In this document: positions 16,201 through 27,039 of the stretch, piece after piece
Layout: each line of letters begins with the position of its first letter
Position numbering within the stretch: the stretch's first letter is position 1
Assembly: GCA_034401795.1 (NCBI GenBank)
Contig: CM067372.1
Location: 17,511,924 to 17,575,923 of the forward strand
Direction: 5' to 3'
Length of the DNA: 64,000 nt
From: Chaetoderma sp. LZ-2023a
Taxonomy: Eukaryota > Mollusca > Caudofoveata > Chaetodermatida > Chaetodermatidae
Program-made: the position numbers and the translations under genes
The notes under the pieces: model-generated
Seen by the model: the letters and a program-made list of their open reading frames with translations, nothing else
Database searches by the model: none
Told to the model about the DNA's origin: nothing

Positions 16201-19200
16201 GGGCCATCATCCACACATTGTGCACATGCCTCGGGTTATAGATGCAGGGCTATCATCCACACATTGTGCACATGCCTCGGGTTATAGATGCAGGGCAATC
16301 ATCCACACATTGTGCACATGTCTTGGGATATAGATGCAGGGCCATCTCCCACACATTGTGCACACGCCTTGGGTTATAGATGCAGATCCATCATCCACAC
16401 ATTGTGCACATGCCTTGGGTTATAGATGCAGGGCCATCATCCACACATTGTGCACATGCCTCGGGTTATAGATGCAGGGCCATCATCCACACATTGTGCA
16501 CATGCCTCGGATTATAGATGATGCAGGGCTATCATCCACACATTGTGCACATGCCTCGGGTTATAGATGCAGGGCCATCATCCACACATTGTGTACATGT
16601 CTTGGGATATAGATGCAGGGCTATCATCCACACATTGTGCACATGTCTTGGGATATAGATGCAGGGCCATCTCCCACACATTGTGCACATGCCTCAGGTT
16701 ATAGATGCGGGGCCAGCTCCCACACATTGTGCGCATGTCTTGGGATATAGATGCAGGGCCATCTCGCACACATTGTGCACATGCCTCGGGTTATAGATGC
16801 AGGGCCATCATCCACACATTGTGTACATGTCTTGGGATATAGATGCAGGGCTATCATCCACACATTGTGCACATGTCTTGGGATATAGATGCAGGGCCAT
16901 CTCCCACACATTGTGCACATGCCTCAGGTTATAGATGCGGGGCCAGCTCCCACACATTGTGCGCATGTCTTGGGATATAGATGCAGGGCCATCTCCCACA
17001 CATTGTGCACATGCCTCGGGTTATAGATGCAGGGCCATCATCCACACATTGTGCACATGCCTCAGGTTATAGATGCAGGGCCATCATCCACACATTGTGC
17101 ACATGCCTCGGGTTATAGATGCAGGGCTATCATCCACACATTGTGCACATGCCTCGGGTTATAGATGCAAGGGCAATCATCCACACATTGTGCACATGTC
17201 TTGGGATATAGATGCAGGGCCATCTCCCACACATTGTGCACATGCCTTGGGTTATAGATGCAGGGCCATCATCCACACATTGTGCACATGCCTTGGGTTA
17301 TAGATGCAGGGCCATCATCCACACATTGTGCACATGCCTCGGGTTATAGATGCAGGGCCATCATCCACACATTGTGCACATGCCTCGGATTATAGATGAT
17401 GCAGGGCTATCATCCACACATTGTGCACATGCCTCGGGTTATAGATGCAGGGCCATCATCCACACATTGTGTACATGTCTTGGGATATAGATGCAGGGCT
17501 ATCATCCACACATTGTGCACATGTCTTGGGATATAGATGCAGGGCCATCTCCCACACATTGTGCACATGCCTCAGGTTATAGATGCGGGGCCAGCTCCCA
17601 CACATTGTGCGCATGTCTTGGGATATAGATGCAGGGCCATCTCCCACACATTGTGCACATGCCTCGGGTTATAGATGCAGGGCCATCATCCACACATTGT
17701 GCACATGCCTCAGGTTATAGATGCAGGGCCATCATCCACACATTGTGCACATGCCTCGGGTTATAGATGCAGGGCTATCATCCACACATTGTGCACATGC
17801 CTCGGGTTATAGATGCAGGGCAATCATCCACACATTGTGCACATGTCTTGGGATATAGATGCAGGGCCATCTCCCACACATTGTGCACACGCCTTGGGTT
17901 ATAGATGCAGGGCCATCATCCACACATTGTGCACATGCCTTGGGTTATAGATGCAGGGCCATCATCCACACATTGTGCACATGCCTCGGGTTATAGATGC
18001 AGGGCCATCATCCACACATTGTGCACATGCCTCGGATTATAGATGATGCAGGGCTATCATCCACACATTGTGCACATGCCTCGGGTTATAGATGCAGGGC
18101 CATCATCCACACATTGTGTACATGTCTTGGGATATAGATGCAGGGCTATCATCCACACATTGTGCACATGTCTTGGGATATAGATGCAGGGCCATCTCCC
18201 ACACATTGTGCACATGCCTCAGGTTATAGATGCGGGGCCAGCTCCCACACATTGTGCGCATGTCTTGGGATATAGATGCAGGGCCATCTCCCACACATTG
18301 TGCACATGCCTCGGGTTATAGATGCAGGGCCATCATCCACACATTGTGCACATGCCTCAGGTTATAGATGCAGGGCCATCATCCACACATTGTGCACATG
18401 CCTTGGGTTATGGATGCAGGGCCATCTCCCACACATTGTGTGCATGCCTTGGGTTATAGATGCAGGGCCATCTCCCACACATTGTGCACATGCCTTGGGT
18501 TATAGATGCAGGTCCATCATCCACACATTGTGCACATGCCTCGGGTTGTAGATGCAGGGTCATTCTTCCACACATTGTGCACATGCCTCGGTTTATAGAT
18601 GCAGGGCCATCATCCACACATTGTGCACATGCCTCGGGTTATAGATGCAGGGCCATCATCCACACATTGTGCGCATGTCTTGGGATATAGATGCAGGGCC
18701 ATCTCCCACACATTGTGCACATGCCTCGGGTTATAGATGCAGGGCCATCATCCACACATTGTGCACATGCCTCAGGTTATAGATGCAGGGCCATCATCCA
18801 CACATTGTGCACATGCCTCGGGTTATAGATGCAGGGCTATCATCCACACATTGTGCACATGCCTCGGGTTATAGATGCAGGGCCATCATCCACACATTGT
18901 GTACATGTCTTGGGATATAGATGCAGGGCTATCATCCACACATTGTGCACATGTCTTGGGATATAGATGCAGGGCCATCTCCCACACATTGTGCACATGC
19001 CTCAGGTTATAGATGCGGGGCCAGCTCCCACACATTGTGCGCATGTCTTGGGATATAGATGCAGGGCCATCATCCACACATTGTGCACATGCCTCGGGTT
19101 ATAGATGCAGGGCCATCATCCACACATTGTGCACATGCCTCAGGTTATAGATGCAGGGCCATCATCCACACATTGTGCACATGCCTTGGGTTATGGATGC

Positions 19201-20060
19201 AGGGCCATCTCCCACACATTGTGTGCATGCCTTGGGTTATAGATGCAGGGCCATCTCCCACACATTGTGCACATGCCTTGGGTTATAGATGCAGGGCCAT
19301 CATCCACACATTGTGCACATGCCTCGGGTTGTAGATGCAGGGTCATTCTTCCACACATTGTGCACATGCCTCGGTTTATAGATGCAGGGCCATCATCCAC
19401 ACATTGTGCACATGCCTCGGGTTATAGATGCAGGGCCATCATCCACACATTGTGTGCATGCCTTGGGATATAGATGCAGGGCCATCATTCACACATTGTG
19501 CACATGCCTCGTGATATAGATGCAGGGCCATTATCCACACATTGTGCACATGCCTCGGGTTATAGATGCAAGGCCATCTCCCACACATTGTGCACATGTC
19601 TTGGGATATAGATGCAGGGCCATCTCCCACACATTGTGCACATGCCTTGGGTTATAGATGCAGGGCCATCATCCACACATTGTGCACATGCCTTGGGTTA
19701 TAGATGCAGGGCCATCATCCACACATTGTGCACATGCCTCGGGTTATAGATGCAGGGCCATCATCCACACATTGTGCACATGCCTCGGATTATAGATGAT
19801 GCAGGGCTATCATCCACACATTGTGCACATGCCTCGGGTTATAGATGCAGGGCCATCATCCACACATTGTGTACATGTCTTGGGATATAGATGCAGGGCT
19901 ATCATCCACACATTGTGCACATGTCTTGGGATATAGATGCAGGGCCATCTCCCACACATTGTGCACATGCCTCAGGTTATAGATGCGGGGCCAGCTCCCA
20001 CACATTGTGCGCATGTCTTGGGATATAGATGCAGGGCCATCTCCCACACATTGTGCACAT
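13280..20060. repeat. Higher-order repeat block, 647-bp and 878-bp units
   Basis: A rare monomer with a 3-base insertion (ATAGATGATGCAGGGC) marks each higher-order unit. It occurs near 13,283, 14,114, 14,992, 15,870, 16,518, 17,396, 18,043 and 19,797. Most intervals are about 647 bp (14 monomers plus 3) or 878 bp (19 monomers plus 4; the extra base sits in a CATTCTTCC monomer); the last is about twice 877. The 13,283 to 14,114 interval is about one monomer short of 878. The same mark appears at about 739 and 1,387 (648 bp) and 3,417 and 4,110 (693 bp). This resembles higher-order repeats of centromeric satellites, with two unit lengths interleaved. Confidence 0.85.
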
Positions 20061-21109
20061 GCCTCGGGTTATAGATGCAGGGCCATCATCCACACATTGT
20101 GCACATGCCTCAGGTTATAGATGCAGGGCCATCATCCACACATTGTGCACATGCCTTGGGTTATGGATGCAGGGCCATCTCCCACACATTGTGTGCATGC
20201 CTTGGGTTATAGATGCAGGGCCATCTCCCACACATTGTGCACATGCCTTGGGTTATAGATGCAGGGCCATCATCCACACATTGTGCACATGCCTCGGGTT
20301 GTAGATGCAGGGTCATTCTTCCACACATTGTGCACATGCCTCGGTTTATAGATGCAGGGCCATCATCCACACATTGTGCACATGCCTCGGGTTATAGATG
20401 CAGGGCCATCATCCACACATTGTGTGCATGCCTTGGGATATAGATGCAGGGCCATCATTCACACATTGTGCACATGCCTCGTGATATAGATGTAGGGCCA
20501 TTATCCACACATTGTGCACATGCCTCGGGTTATAGATGCAAGGCCATCTCCCACACATTGTGCACATGTCTTGGGATATAGATGCAGGGCTATCATCCAC
20601 ACATTGTGCACATGCCTCGGGTTGTAGATGCAAGGTCATTCTTCCACACATTGTGCACATGCCTCGGTTTATAGATGCAGGGCCATCATCCACACATTGT
20701 GCACATGCCTCGGGTTATAGATGCAGGGCCATCATCCACACATTGTGTGCATGCCTTGGGATATAGATGCAGGGCCATCATTCACACATTGTGCACATGC
20801 CTCGTGATATAGATGTAGGGCCATTATCCACACATTGTGCACATGCCTCGGGTTATAGATGCAAGGCCATCTCCCACACATTGTGCACATGTCTTGGGAT
20901 ATAGATGCAGGGCTATCATCCACACATTGTGCACATGCCTTGGGTTATAAATGCAGGGCCATCACCCACACATTGTGCACATGCCTCGGGTTATAGATGC
21001 AGGGCCATCATCCACACATTGTGTACATGTCTTGGGATATAGATGCAGGGCTATCATCCACACATTGTGCACATGTCTTGGGATATAGATGCAGGGCCAT
21101 CTCCCACAC

Positions 21110-21713
21110 ATTGTGCACATACCTCAGGTTATGGATTCGGGGCCAGCTCCCACACATTGTGCGCATGTCTTGGGATATAGATGCAGGGCTATCATCTACA
21201 CATTGTGCACATGCCTCTGGTTATAGATGCAGGGCTATCATCCACACATTGTGCACATGCCTCTGGTTATAGATGCAGGGCTATCATCCACACATTGTGC
21301 ACATGCCTCGGGTTATAGATGCAGGGCTATCATCCACACATTGTGCACATGCCTCAGGTTATAGATGCAGGGCCATCATCCACACATTGTACACATGTCT
21401 TGGGATATAGATGCAGGCTATCATCCACACATTGTGCACATACCTCAGGTTATAGATGCGGTGCCAGCTCCCACACATTGTGCGCATGTCTTGGGATATA
21501 GATGCAGGGCTATCATCCACACATTGTGCACATGCCGCGGGTTATAGATGCAGGGCCATCATCCACACATTGTGCACATGTCTTGGGATATAGATGGAGG
21601 GCTATCATCCACACATTGTGCACATGTCTTGGGATATAGACGCAGGGCCATCTCCCACACATTGTGCACATGCCTTGGGTTATAGATGCAGGGCCATCAT
21701 CCACACAGTGCGC
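21110..21713. repeat. Degenerate right edge of the satellite
   Basis: The last dozen or so monomers carry changes rarely seen elsewhere, for example ATGGATTCGGGG, CATCTACAC, GTACACATG, GCAGGCTATC, GCGGTGCC, ATGCCGCGGG, TAGATGGAGG and GACGCAGGG. The final monomer breaks off in CCACACAGTGCGC. This is the usual look of an array margin that no longer takes part in homogenisation. Confidence 0.75.
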
Positions 21714-22040
21714 ATTTGCATTATCAGTCATGTTCGTGGTTCTCGCTTGCATACGGTTTGAACGACTGAATCTAATCTTTGAAACAGCTGAATAGAGAGA
21801 GCCATTTCTAGCTAATCTTCATCAACCTTTTATGCATGTTTGAATCAATCGAAAACATTGAAACCTGGATTTAACTTTCAAGATAACAATTAATTTACCC
21901 TAATTTGACTGTGGAAGCAAGAGAGTGGTTATTAAATTGTAAATACATACAAATCATATTTCGTGATGGAGAATTTTTGTGACAGAACATCATTTTGTTT
22001 CTGATGTCAGCTAAGATGTGGCTTTGATTATGGTATCATA
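21714..22040. other. Non-coding, AT-rich spacer
   Basis: Unique-looking AT-rich sequence between the satellite and the first Tc1 element. I see no exon, RNA gene or repeat in it. Confidence 0.6.
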
Positions 22041-23556
22041 TACTGAACCAAAAAAGTTTAGCAACATGAGAATATTACTGTATTAATGTTAAGAAACAAA
22101 AACAATAAATTGATTCAAATATATTATTTAATTGATAGGACATTTTCCAATTTGAACAACAGTCTCTTGTTACTGTAATGCTAGCATCGCGCCTTTAACA
22201 CAGCATCATTCAACGGAAGGGCCCAATTTAAATAATGACACTGAGCTGTTAATACTGGTTGTGACCTCCGCGCGCATTAACCACTGCCGTACATCGCTTT
22301 CTCATGCTTCAAATTAAGCACCTGATGTCACGAAGAGGAATCGCATCCCATTCCTGGAGAAGTGCAGCTTCCAGCTCCCGCACGTTGTGAAGATGTGGAT
22401 GGTTCTCACGCACCATATGGCCAAGAATGTCCCACACGTGTTCGATAGGGGACAGGTCCGGTGATCGCGCTGGCCAGTCCAACACCGGAACATTGTTAGC
22501 CTCAAGGAAATCACTGGTGACCCTAGCTGAATGAGGACGGGCGCTGTCTTGCTGGAACATAGTCTGCATGATGCTGCATAAAAGGGATGACAGCAGGGAC
22601 GACAACTTCTTTACAGTAACGTTGAGCCGTTAAATTTCCGCGAATCACAATAAGATCTGTTTTGCCATTTTCATGGATTCCAGCCCACATCATGACACTG
22701 CCGCCACCAAATCTGTCGTGCTGAATGATGTTGGCTGCATCATACCGTTCTAAATGTCGCCAAACTCGTTGCCTACCATCCGCCACATCCACACAAAACC
22801 TCGACTCATCACTGAACAAAATGTGGCTCCATTGTTGAGCACGGCATCGCTGATGAGTTCTTGCCCATGCAAACTGATTCTCGATGTGACGCTCTGTAAG
22901 CGGAACAGCAACAAGTGGATGACGGGCATGCAGTCCAGCGTCATGGAGTCTGTTTCGCACAGTTTGTGGATACACTGTAGTGCCGGTAGCGGTGTGCAAA
23001 TTACGGGACAGCCGCGGTGCAGTCTCAAACCTGTGACGTCGTGATGACGTCACTAAGTAGCGGTCTTCTCGTGGTGTTGTTCCTCTCGGTCTGCCAGATC
23101 GTGGTCGGTCATTAACATGTCCAGTTTCCTGCTCACGTTGGCGGAGACGGGAAATGGTTGACGCGTGAACATTAAAATGTCGAGCAACAGCGCGAACACT
23201 GCCCAGCAGCGAGTCTTCCCATTGCTTCATGGCGCTGATTTTCGGGTAGCCCTGGGCGGCGGCCCATGTTCAGTAGGGTAAACTTTTAAGCGTTTTCTGT
23301 TAACATTCGTTATCTGCTTTTGCAATATGGTGAATTTTTGCCTTCACTACCCGCCAATGTGGGCCAGTGCATGAAAAATGCATTTTCACATGCAGTAAGC
23401 GTGCGGCCGAGAAATGCAAGAAATGATTTGCATTTCTTCATGATCAGCGAGACATTACATTTGACGAAACATGCCTGCAAATTTGGTTATAAATGGACAC
23501 ATAGTTTTAATACAACAAACCAAACTTCACTGTTGCTAAACTTTTTTGGCTCAGTA
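22041..23556 (-). mobile_element. Tc1-type DNA transposon, copy 1 (dead)
   Basis: A 1,516-bp element with 25-bp inverted ends (22041-22065 and 23532-23556; starts TACTGAACC on one side and TACTGAGCC on the other, 24 of 25 matching). It is flanked by the TA duplication typical of Tc1/mariner. The transposase runs on the minus strand. A close relative with the same ends lies at 61,581-63,104. The element sits between the satellite and the first visible exon of the helix-hairpin-helix gene. Confidence 0.95.
22309..23267 (-). pseudogene. Tc1 transposase, frameshifted
   Basis: Tc1 (DD34E) transposase. The N-terminus starts MGRRPGLPENQRHEAM from the ATG at 23,267-23,265. Paired-type helix-turn-helix DNA-binding sequence follows (VARHFNVHASTISRLRQR), then the catalytic blocks FSDESRF, FQQDSARPHSA and SPDLSPIEHVWD. 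Compared with copy 2 it lacks 2 bp near 23,196 and 2 bp near 22,561. It also ends early, because a CGA codon after DIRCLI has become TGA. In the stretch FQQD to DIRCLI it differs from copy 2 at 7 of 82 residues. It cannot make a working enzyme. An inverted element of the same type elsewhere in the genome could still move it if its ends are intact. Confidence 0.93.
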
Positions 23557-23994
23557 TATAATTAAGTGACAGATCAGGTCCTTATATTATTACCCTCTGC
23601 CTGTAAGAGGAAGATGGTATTGCGATTGGGTTTGTCTGTTGAAAATGACTGATCTGATTTCGCTCATATTTTAATACAATGAAGGAAGAGGATTTCCGGA
23701 TTTTGGGCATGTTTCAGAGAAAAGAACCCAGATCCGGATTGAATCATATTCTGGCTCTGTGAATATCTCTGAAACTACTGGTCCGATTTGGATCAAATTT
23801 TAACACAAGAAATGGGGAACCATAGACTAGGATTCCAAAACTTTTGGTGTGATAATAAAAAATCCCGAAATATCCGAAACCTTTTTAGTCTGACAAAAAT
23901 GTGTTGGCGAGGGTCTGCAATCTCTGATTGCTCGTTATTTAGAAATTGTTTTGTGGAGATTTGGCACTTAACATTGTTTGCAATTTGTTTTCAG
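23557..23994 (+). other. Intronic or upstream sequence, no exon recognised
   Basis: AT-rich sequence between the Tc1 element and the acceptor at 23,993-23,994. It contains a loose direct repeat of 'gaaactactggtccgattt'-like words seen in other dispersed repeats. The pyrimidine-rich run before the acceptor (TTTGTTTTCAG) fits a 3' splice site. No upstream exon of the gene was found here. Confidence 0.5.
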
Positions 23995-24154
23995 CGTGGA
24001 AAATTCCGGCCACGATTAACAGAACTAGTGGCTATGAATTCTGATGATGCAGTGATCACAGCCAGCACTAAGGCATTCAACTTCATGCCTGACCTAACTG
24101 CAGCTATTAAATGTCTTGTTGTTCTCAAGGCTATTGGACCAGCGACTGCTTCAG
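23995..24154 (+). CDS. HhH-motif conserved protein, internal exon (3' part of gene)
   Basis: A 160-bp exon between a TTTTCAG acceptor and a CAG|GTACAT donor. It reads RGKFRPRLTELVAMNSDDAV and on to KCLVVLKAIGPATAS. It ends after the first base of a codon, which joins the exon at 30,182 to give LKAIGPATASAVLAAGCPDN. That is a helix-hairpin-helix signature (L-x-x-I-G-P-A-T-A-S) like the one in HhH-GPD DNA glycosylases. I recognise the family as a conserved eukaryotic protein but cannot give a secure name. The 5' exons are not visible between the satellite and this exon, so they lie beyond the Tc1 element and perhaps beyond the satellite. The 3' end of this exon has been copied into a minisatellite that follows directly. 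Confidence 0.85.
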
Positions 24155-24740
24155 GTACATTCTCTCAGCTGTATTTCTGTTTGTTCTCAAGGCTATAGGA
24201 CCACCAACTGCTTCAGGTACATTCTCTCAGCTGTATTTTTGTTTGTTCTCAAGGCTATAGAACCGGCGACAGGTACATTCTCTCAGCTGTATTTCTGTTT
24301 GTTCTCAAGGCTATAGGACCGGCGACAGATACATTCTCTCAGCTGTATTTCTGTTTGTTCTCAAGGCTATAGGACCAGCGACTGCTTCAGGTTCATTGTC
24401 TCAGCTGTATTTCTGTTTGTTCTCAAGGCTATAGGACCGGCGACAGGTACATTCTCTCAGCTGTATTTCTGTTTGTTCTCAAGGCTATAGGACCGGCGAC
24501 AGATACATTCTCTCAGCTGTATTTTTGTTTGTTCTCAAGGCTATAGGACAGGCGACGTCTTCAGGTGCATTCTCTCAGCTGTATTTTTGTTTTTTCTCAA
24601 GGCTATAGGACAGGCGACGTCTTCAGGTACATTCTCTCAGATGTATTTCTGTTTGTTCTCACGGCTATAGGACCAGCGACTGCTTCAGGTTAATTGTCTC
24701 AGCTGTATTTCTGTTTGTTCTCACGGCTATATGTATTAAG
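24114..24740 (+). repeat. 56/62-bp minisatellite containing an exon end and its splice donor
   Basis: About ten full units plus a partial one. Each holds TTCTCAAGGCTATAGGACC, the exon-end word GCGACTGCTTCAG, the donor GTACATT, and a CTCTCAGCTGTATTTCTG tail. The first unit overlaps the last about 40 bp of the coding exon. Long units are 62 bp; short units of 56 bp lack the TGCTTC segment. By my count eight of ten units keep GT at the donor position; units 4 and 7 read CAGATACAT. The array therefore arose from a duplication across the exon-intron border. Confidence 0.93.
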
Positions 24741-24840
24741 CTGTTTTAGTCGCATCGCTAGACTAGGGTTAATGCAAGCAAGGAGTGCTTATTTTTAAGA
24801 CATTTTTCAATAACCTTTTTCATCATCCAAGCACAAAAAA
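24741..24840 (+). other. Intron sequence, nothing recognised
   Basis: Short AT-rich stretch between two tandem repeats in the first visible intron of the HhH gene. Confidence 0.5.
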
Positions 24841-25825
24841 GAACAAGAGCTCCGCAAACGGCGCATAATACCCCACCATGATGACAAACCAATGAATGAG
24901 AGCTAGGAGAAAACATTTATTTCTTCCTGACCCATCAGACCAGTCATCCTTATGAAGTGTCAAAGCGATCGGTTAAACGGTCAAGGAGGTATCGTCCGGA
25001 AACCAATTTTCAAGATGGCTGCCACTGACTGGTGGCCATATTGGATTTCGGATTATTGTAAATTTCGATAAGTTCCTTCACCAGCCATATTCCAATGAGC
25101 TTAGGAAGTGATCCGATAAATGGTAATGGAGATATCATCCAGAAACCAACTTTCAAGATGGCAGCCCGTGGCTGGCGGCCATCATGGAGTTCGGATCATC
25201 ATCAATTTCGAGGGTTTTTTCGATAGGTTTCTTCCTCAGACCTAGTCCAACCACTCTATCAAGTTTCAAAGCGATCCATTAAAGGGTAACGGAGTTATCA
25301 TCTGTAAACCAATTTTTAAGGTGGCCACCGGTGGCTGGCGGCCATCTTGGATTTTGGATCATTGTGAATCTCGAGAAGTTTCTTCCCCAGAGGTAGTCGA
25401 ACCACCCTATGAAGTTTCATAGCGATCTGATAAACGATAACAGTTATCATCTGGAAACCAATTTTCAAGATGGCCACTGGTGGCTGGCAGCCATCTTGGA
25501 CTTCGGATCATTGTCGATTTCGATAGGTTTCTTCCTCAGACCTAGTCTATACACTATGAAGTTTCAAAGCGATCCAATAAAGGGTAACAGAGTTATCATC
25601 TGGAAACCAATTTTCAAGATGGCCACCGGCGGCCATCTTGGATTTCAGATCATCGTCGATTTCGATAGGTTTCTTCCCAAGACCTAGTCCAACTACACTA
25701 TGAAGTTTCAATGCGATCCGACAAACGGTAACAGAGTTATCATCCGGAAACCACTCTGCCGCCCGGATGGACGGCGCCATTACATAATACCCCGCTAAAT
25801 TTTTTGGCGGGGTATAAAAAGTAGT
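24840..25825 (+). mobile_element. Non-autonomous element with about six ~147-bp core repeats
   Basis: A left border with GAGCTCCGCAAACGGCGCAT and GATGACAAACCAATGAATGAG is followed by about six diverged units of roughly 147 bp. Each unit contains a CCGGAAACCAATTTTCAAGA-like block, a GGCCATCTTGGATTTCGGAT block and a CTATGAAGTTTCAAAGCGAT block. The right border has ACGGCGCCATTACATAATA and a 9-bp hairpin (ATACCCCGC...GCGGGGTAT). The same border and core are found reversed at 30,800-31,235, so this is a dispersed family. The plan (flank, tandem core, flank, hairpin) resembles the molluscan 'pearl'/HINE elements thought to derive from Helitrons. I see no CTRR end, so the class is uncertain. Confidence 0.7.
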
Positions 25826-25844
25826 TATCGAACGAAAACTGAAA

Positions 25845-26045
25845 ATTTGCAGGAAAAGGCACATGGATGGATGGGATGGACTAATTGACTGACCCATAAA
25901 TTAACCTGCATTTTCATACTACCTAGCCAACCTTCCCATGAAGTTTTGTCGCAATACTCCAAGCAAAAGTAAAATTATCGACTGCAAAACGTAAGTGCGA
26001 TGGATGTACTAACGCAAAAACAATGCCCCCCTCCCCTCCTCTGCG
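25845..26045 (+). repeat. Dispersed repeat fragment
   Basis: Contains GGATGGATGGGATGGA and CTTCCCATGAAGTTTTGTCG, then CAATACTCCAAGCAAA. The same series of words occurs at about 32,790-32,960, so this is a second copy of one dispersed family. Confidence 0.6.
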
Positions 26046-26074
26046 AGTCGCGCAAGTGGGTGGATAATGACTGT

Positions 26075-26379
26075 CTTGAATATTAGTAGGTCAAGTTTTT
26101 GTCGGCTATATAAGCTGTTGAATATTAGTAGGTCAAGTTTTTGTCGGCTATATAAGCTGTTGAATATTAGTAGGTCAAGTTTTTGTCGGCTATATAAGCT
26201 GTTGAATATTAGTAGGTCAAGTTTTTGTCGGCTATATAAGCTGTTGAATATTAGTAGGTCAAGTTTTTGTCGGCTATATAAGCTGTTGAATATTAGTAGG
26301 TCAAGTTTTTGTCGGCTATATGAGCTGTTGAATATTAGTAGGTCAAGTTTTTGTCGGCTATATAAGCTGTTGAATATTT
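26075..26379 (+). repeat. 42-bp minisatellite, seven units
   Basis: Seven near-identical 42-bp units beginning TTGAATATTAGTAGGTCAAG, plus a partial eighth. 42 is a multiple of 3, so one frame stays open and reads a 14-residue repeat (LLNISRSSFCRLYK). It lies inside an intron with no splice context, so I treat the frame as chance. The unit start, TTGAATATT, is the same word that begins the palindromic repeats at 29,333 and 32,308. Confidence 0.92.
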
Positions 26380-26445
26380 TGAAATTAATCCACGCGCAAC
26401 AAAAGCTAATTAGTTTTAAATACTCAACAAAATATCTCCTTTATC

Positions 26446-26660
26446 TTAACCCTTTAATGACTAAATTTGCTCAAAAAAATTAAAATTTACTTCTTGAATG
26501 TCTATTTTCAGGCCAAGAGATGACTATTTTCGAAAATTGACCACTGGAATGACTGGCTCGGTTATCGAGCCAGTCATTCCAGTGGTAAATAAAAAAAAAT
26601 AGTCTTCTCTTGGCCTGCAAATGGGCATTCCTCAAGACCCCTTCACCGTAAAAGGGTTAA
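26446..26660. mobile_element. TTAA-flanked palindromic MITE (copy 1)
   Basis: A 215-bp foldback sequence, including TTAA at both ends (TTAACCCTTTAATGA... ...GTAAAAGGGTTAA). The centre is an almost perfect hairpin: TGACTGGCTCG, a short loop, CGAGCCAGTCA. The outer arms carry TTTTCAGGCCAAGAGATGAC and its complement. TTAA target sites and CCCTTT ends fit a piggyBac-type non-autonomous element. At least ten copies lie between here and 47.5 kb. Confidence 0.88.
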
Positions 26661-26864
26661 ATCATTTGTCATTTCTGTTTGTGAGGCTTGAAGTTTGAAC
26701 GCTTTCAATGCTACAGATCAAATACAACCTTATGTACCTAATAAACATTATGTTCACTATTTTGTTCAAGCTATTGAGGCAGCAATGTACAGCTTCTGAC
26801 CACACAAGAGAAAGTCAGCAGCATGTTCAGATTCCACCCTCAACATGAGTACATCAGATTTTTG

Positions 26865-27000
26865 TGACATATGTAGATGGATTTAACATTAGGCACATCT
26901 TTGGGTGGTGTACAAGTCTGTCAAGTTCCCTCAAACTCTTGGAGTTGCAGCGACCAGGTTTTCGCGATGTACGTACATACCTACGGATGGACCGGTGAAA
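26865..27000 (+). repeat. Dispersed repeat TTAACATTAGGCACATCT, copy 1
   Basis: TTAACATTAGGCACATCTTTGGGTGGTGTAC followed by GGAGTTGCAGCGACCAGGTT; the same order occurs at 28,728-28,850. The two copies are in direct orientation and enclose the degenerate tandem region between them. Confidence 0.7.
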
Positions 27001-27039
27001 CATTTTTATTCCCAACTCCCACCCCCGATCTGGAAGACG

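Larger units (their letters stand above)
1..21713. repeat. 46-bp satellite DNA array (about 470 monomers)
   Basis: Head-to-tail monomers of 46 bp, starting TGCAGGGCCATCATCCACAC and ending with a GGGTTATAGA-type block. The array is already running at base 1 and stops at about 21,713, so its true length is unknown. Monomers differ at a few sites: CATCATCC versus CATCTCCC, CCTCGGG versus CCTTGGG or CCTCAGG, GGGTTATAG versus GGGATATAG. The core CACACATTGTGCACATG is the most constant part. No gene, transposon or unrelated insert interrupts it. Because 46 leaves a remainder of 1 when divided by 3, reading frames rotate every monomer, so the recurring 60-94 codon open frames on both strands are artefacts. 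Such arrays are usually centromeric, pericentromeric or subtelomeric heterochromatin; which applies here cannot be told from sequence. Confidence 0.97.

Noticed and set aside
1-21713. CRISPR-like direct repeats
   Set aside because: Repeats are contiguous with no unique spacers, and the window is clearly eukaryotic.
1-21713. TTATCCACA words identical to the bacterial DnaA box
   Set aside because: They come from monomer variants with CATTATCC; eukaryotic satellite, so no origin is implied.
428-21752. Many open frames of 60-94 codons in the satellite, both strands
   Set aside because: A 46-bp period cycles all frames every 138 bp, giving the same peptides over and over; no splice sites, start context or other support.
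22754-23044. Plus-strand frame in the Tc1 element
   Set aside because: Antisense shadow of the transposase; the same shadow occurs in copy 2.
26067-26483. 138-codon frame with a 14-residue repeat
   Set aside because: Result of a 42-bp minisatellite whose period is divisible by 3; lies in an intron.
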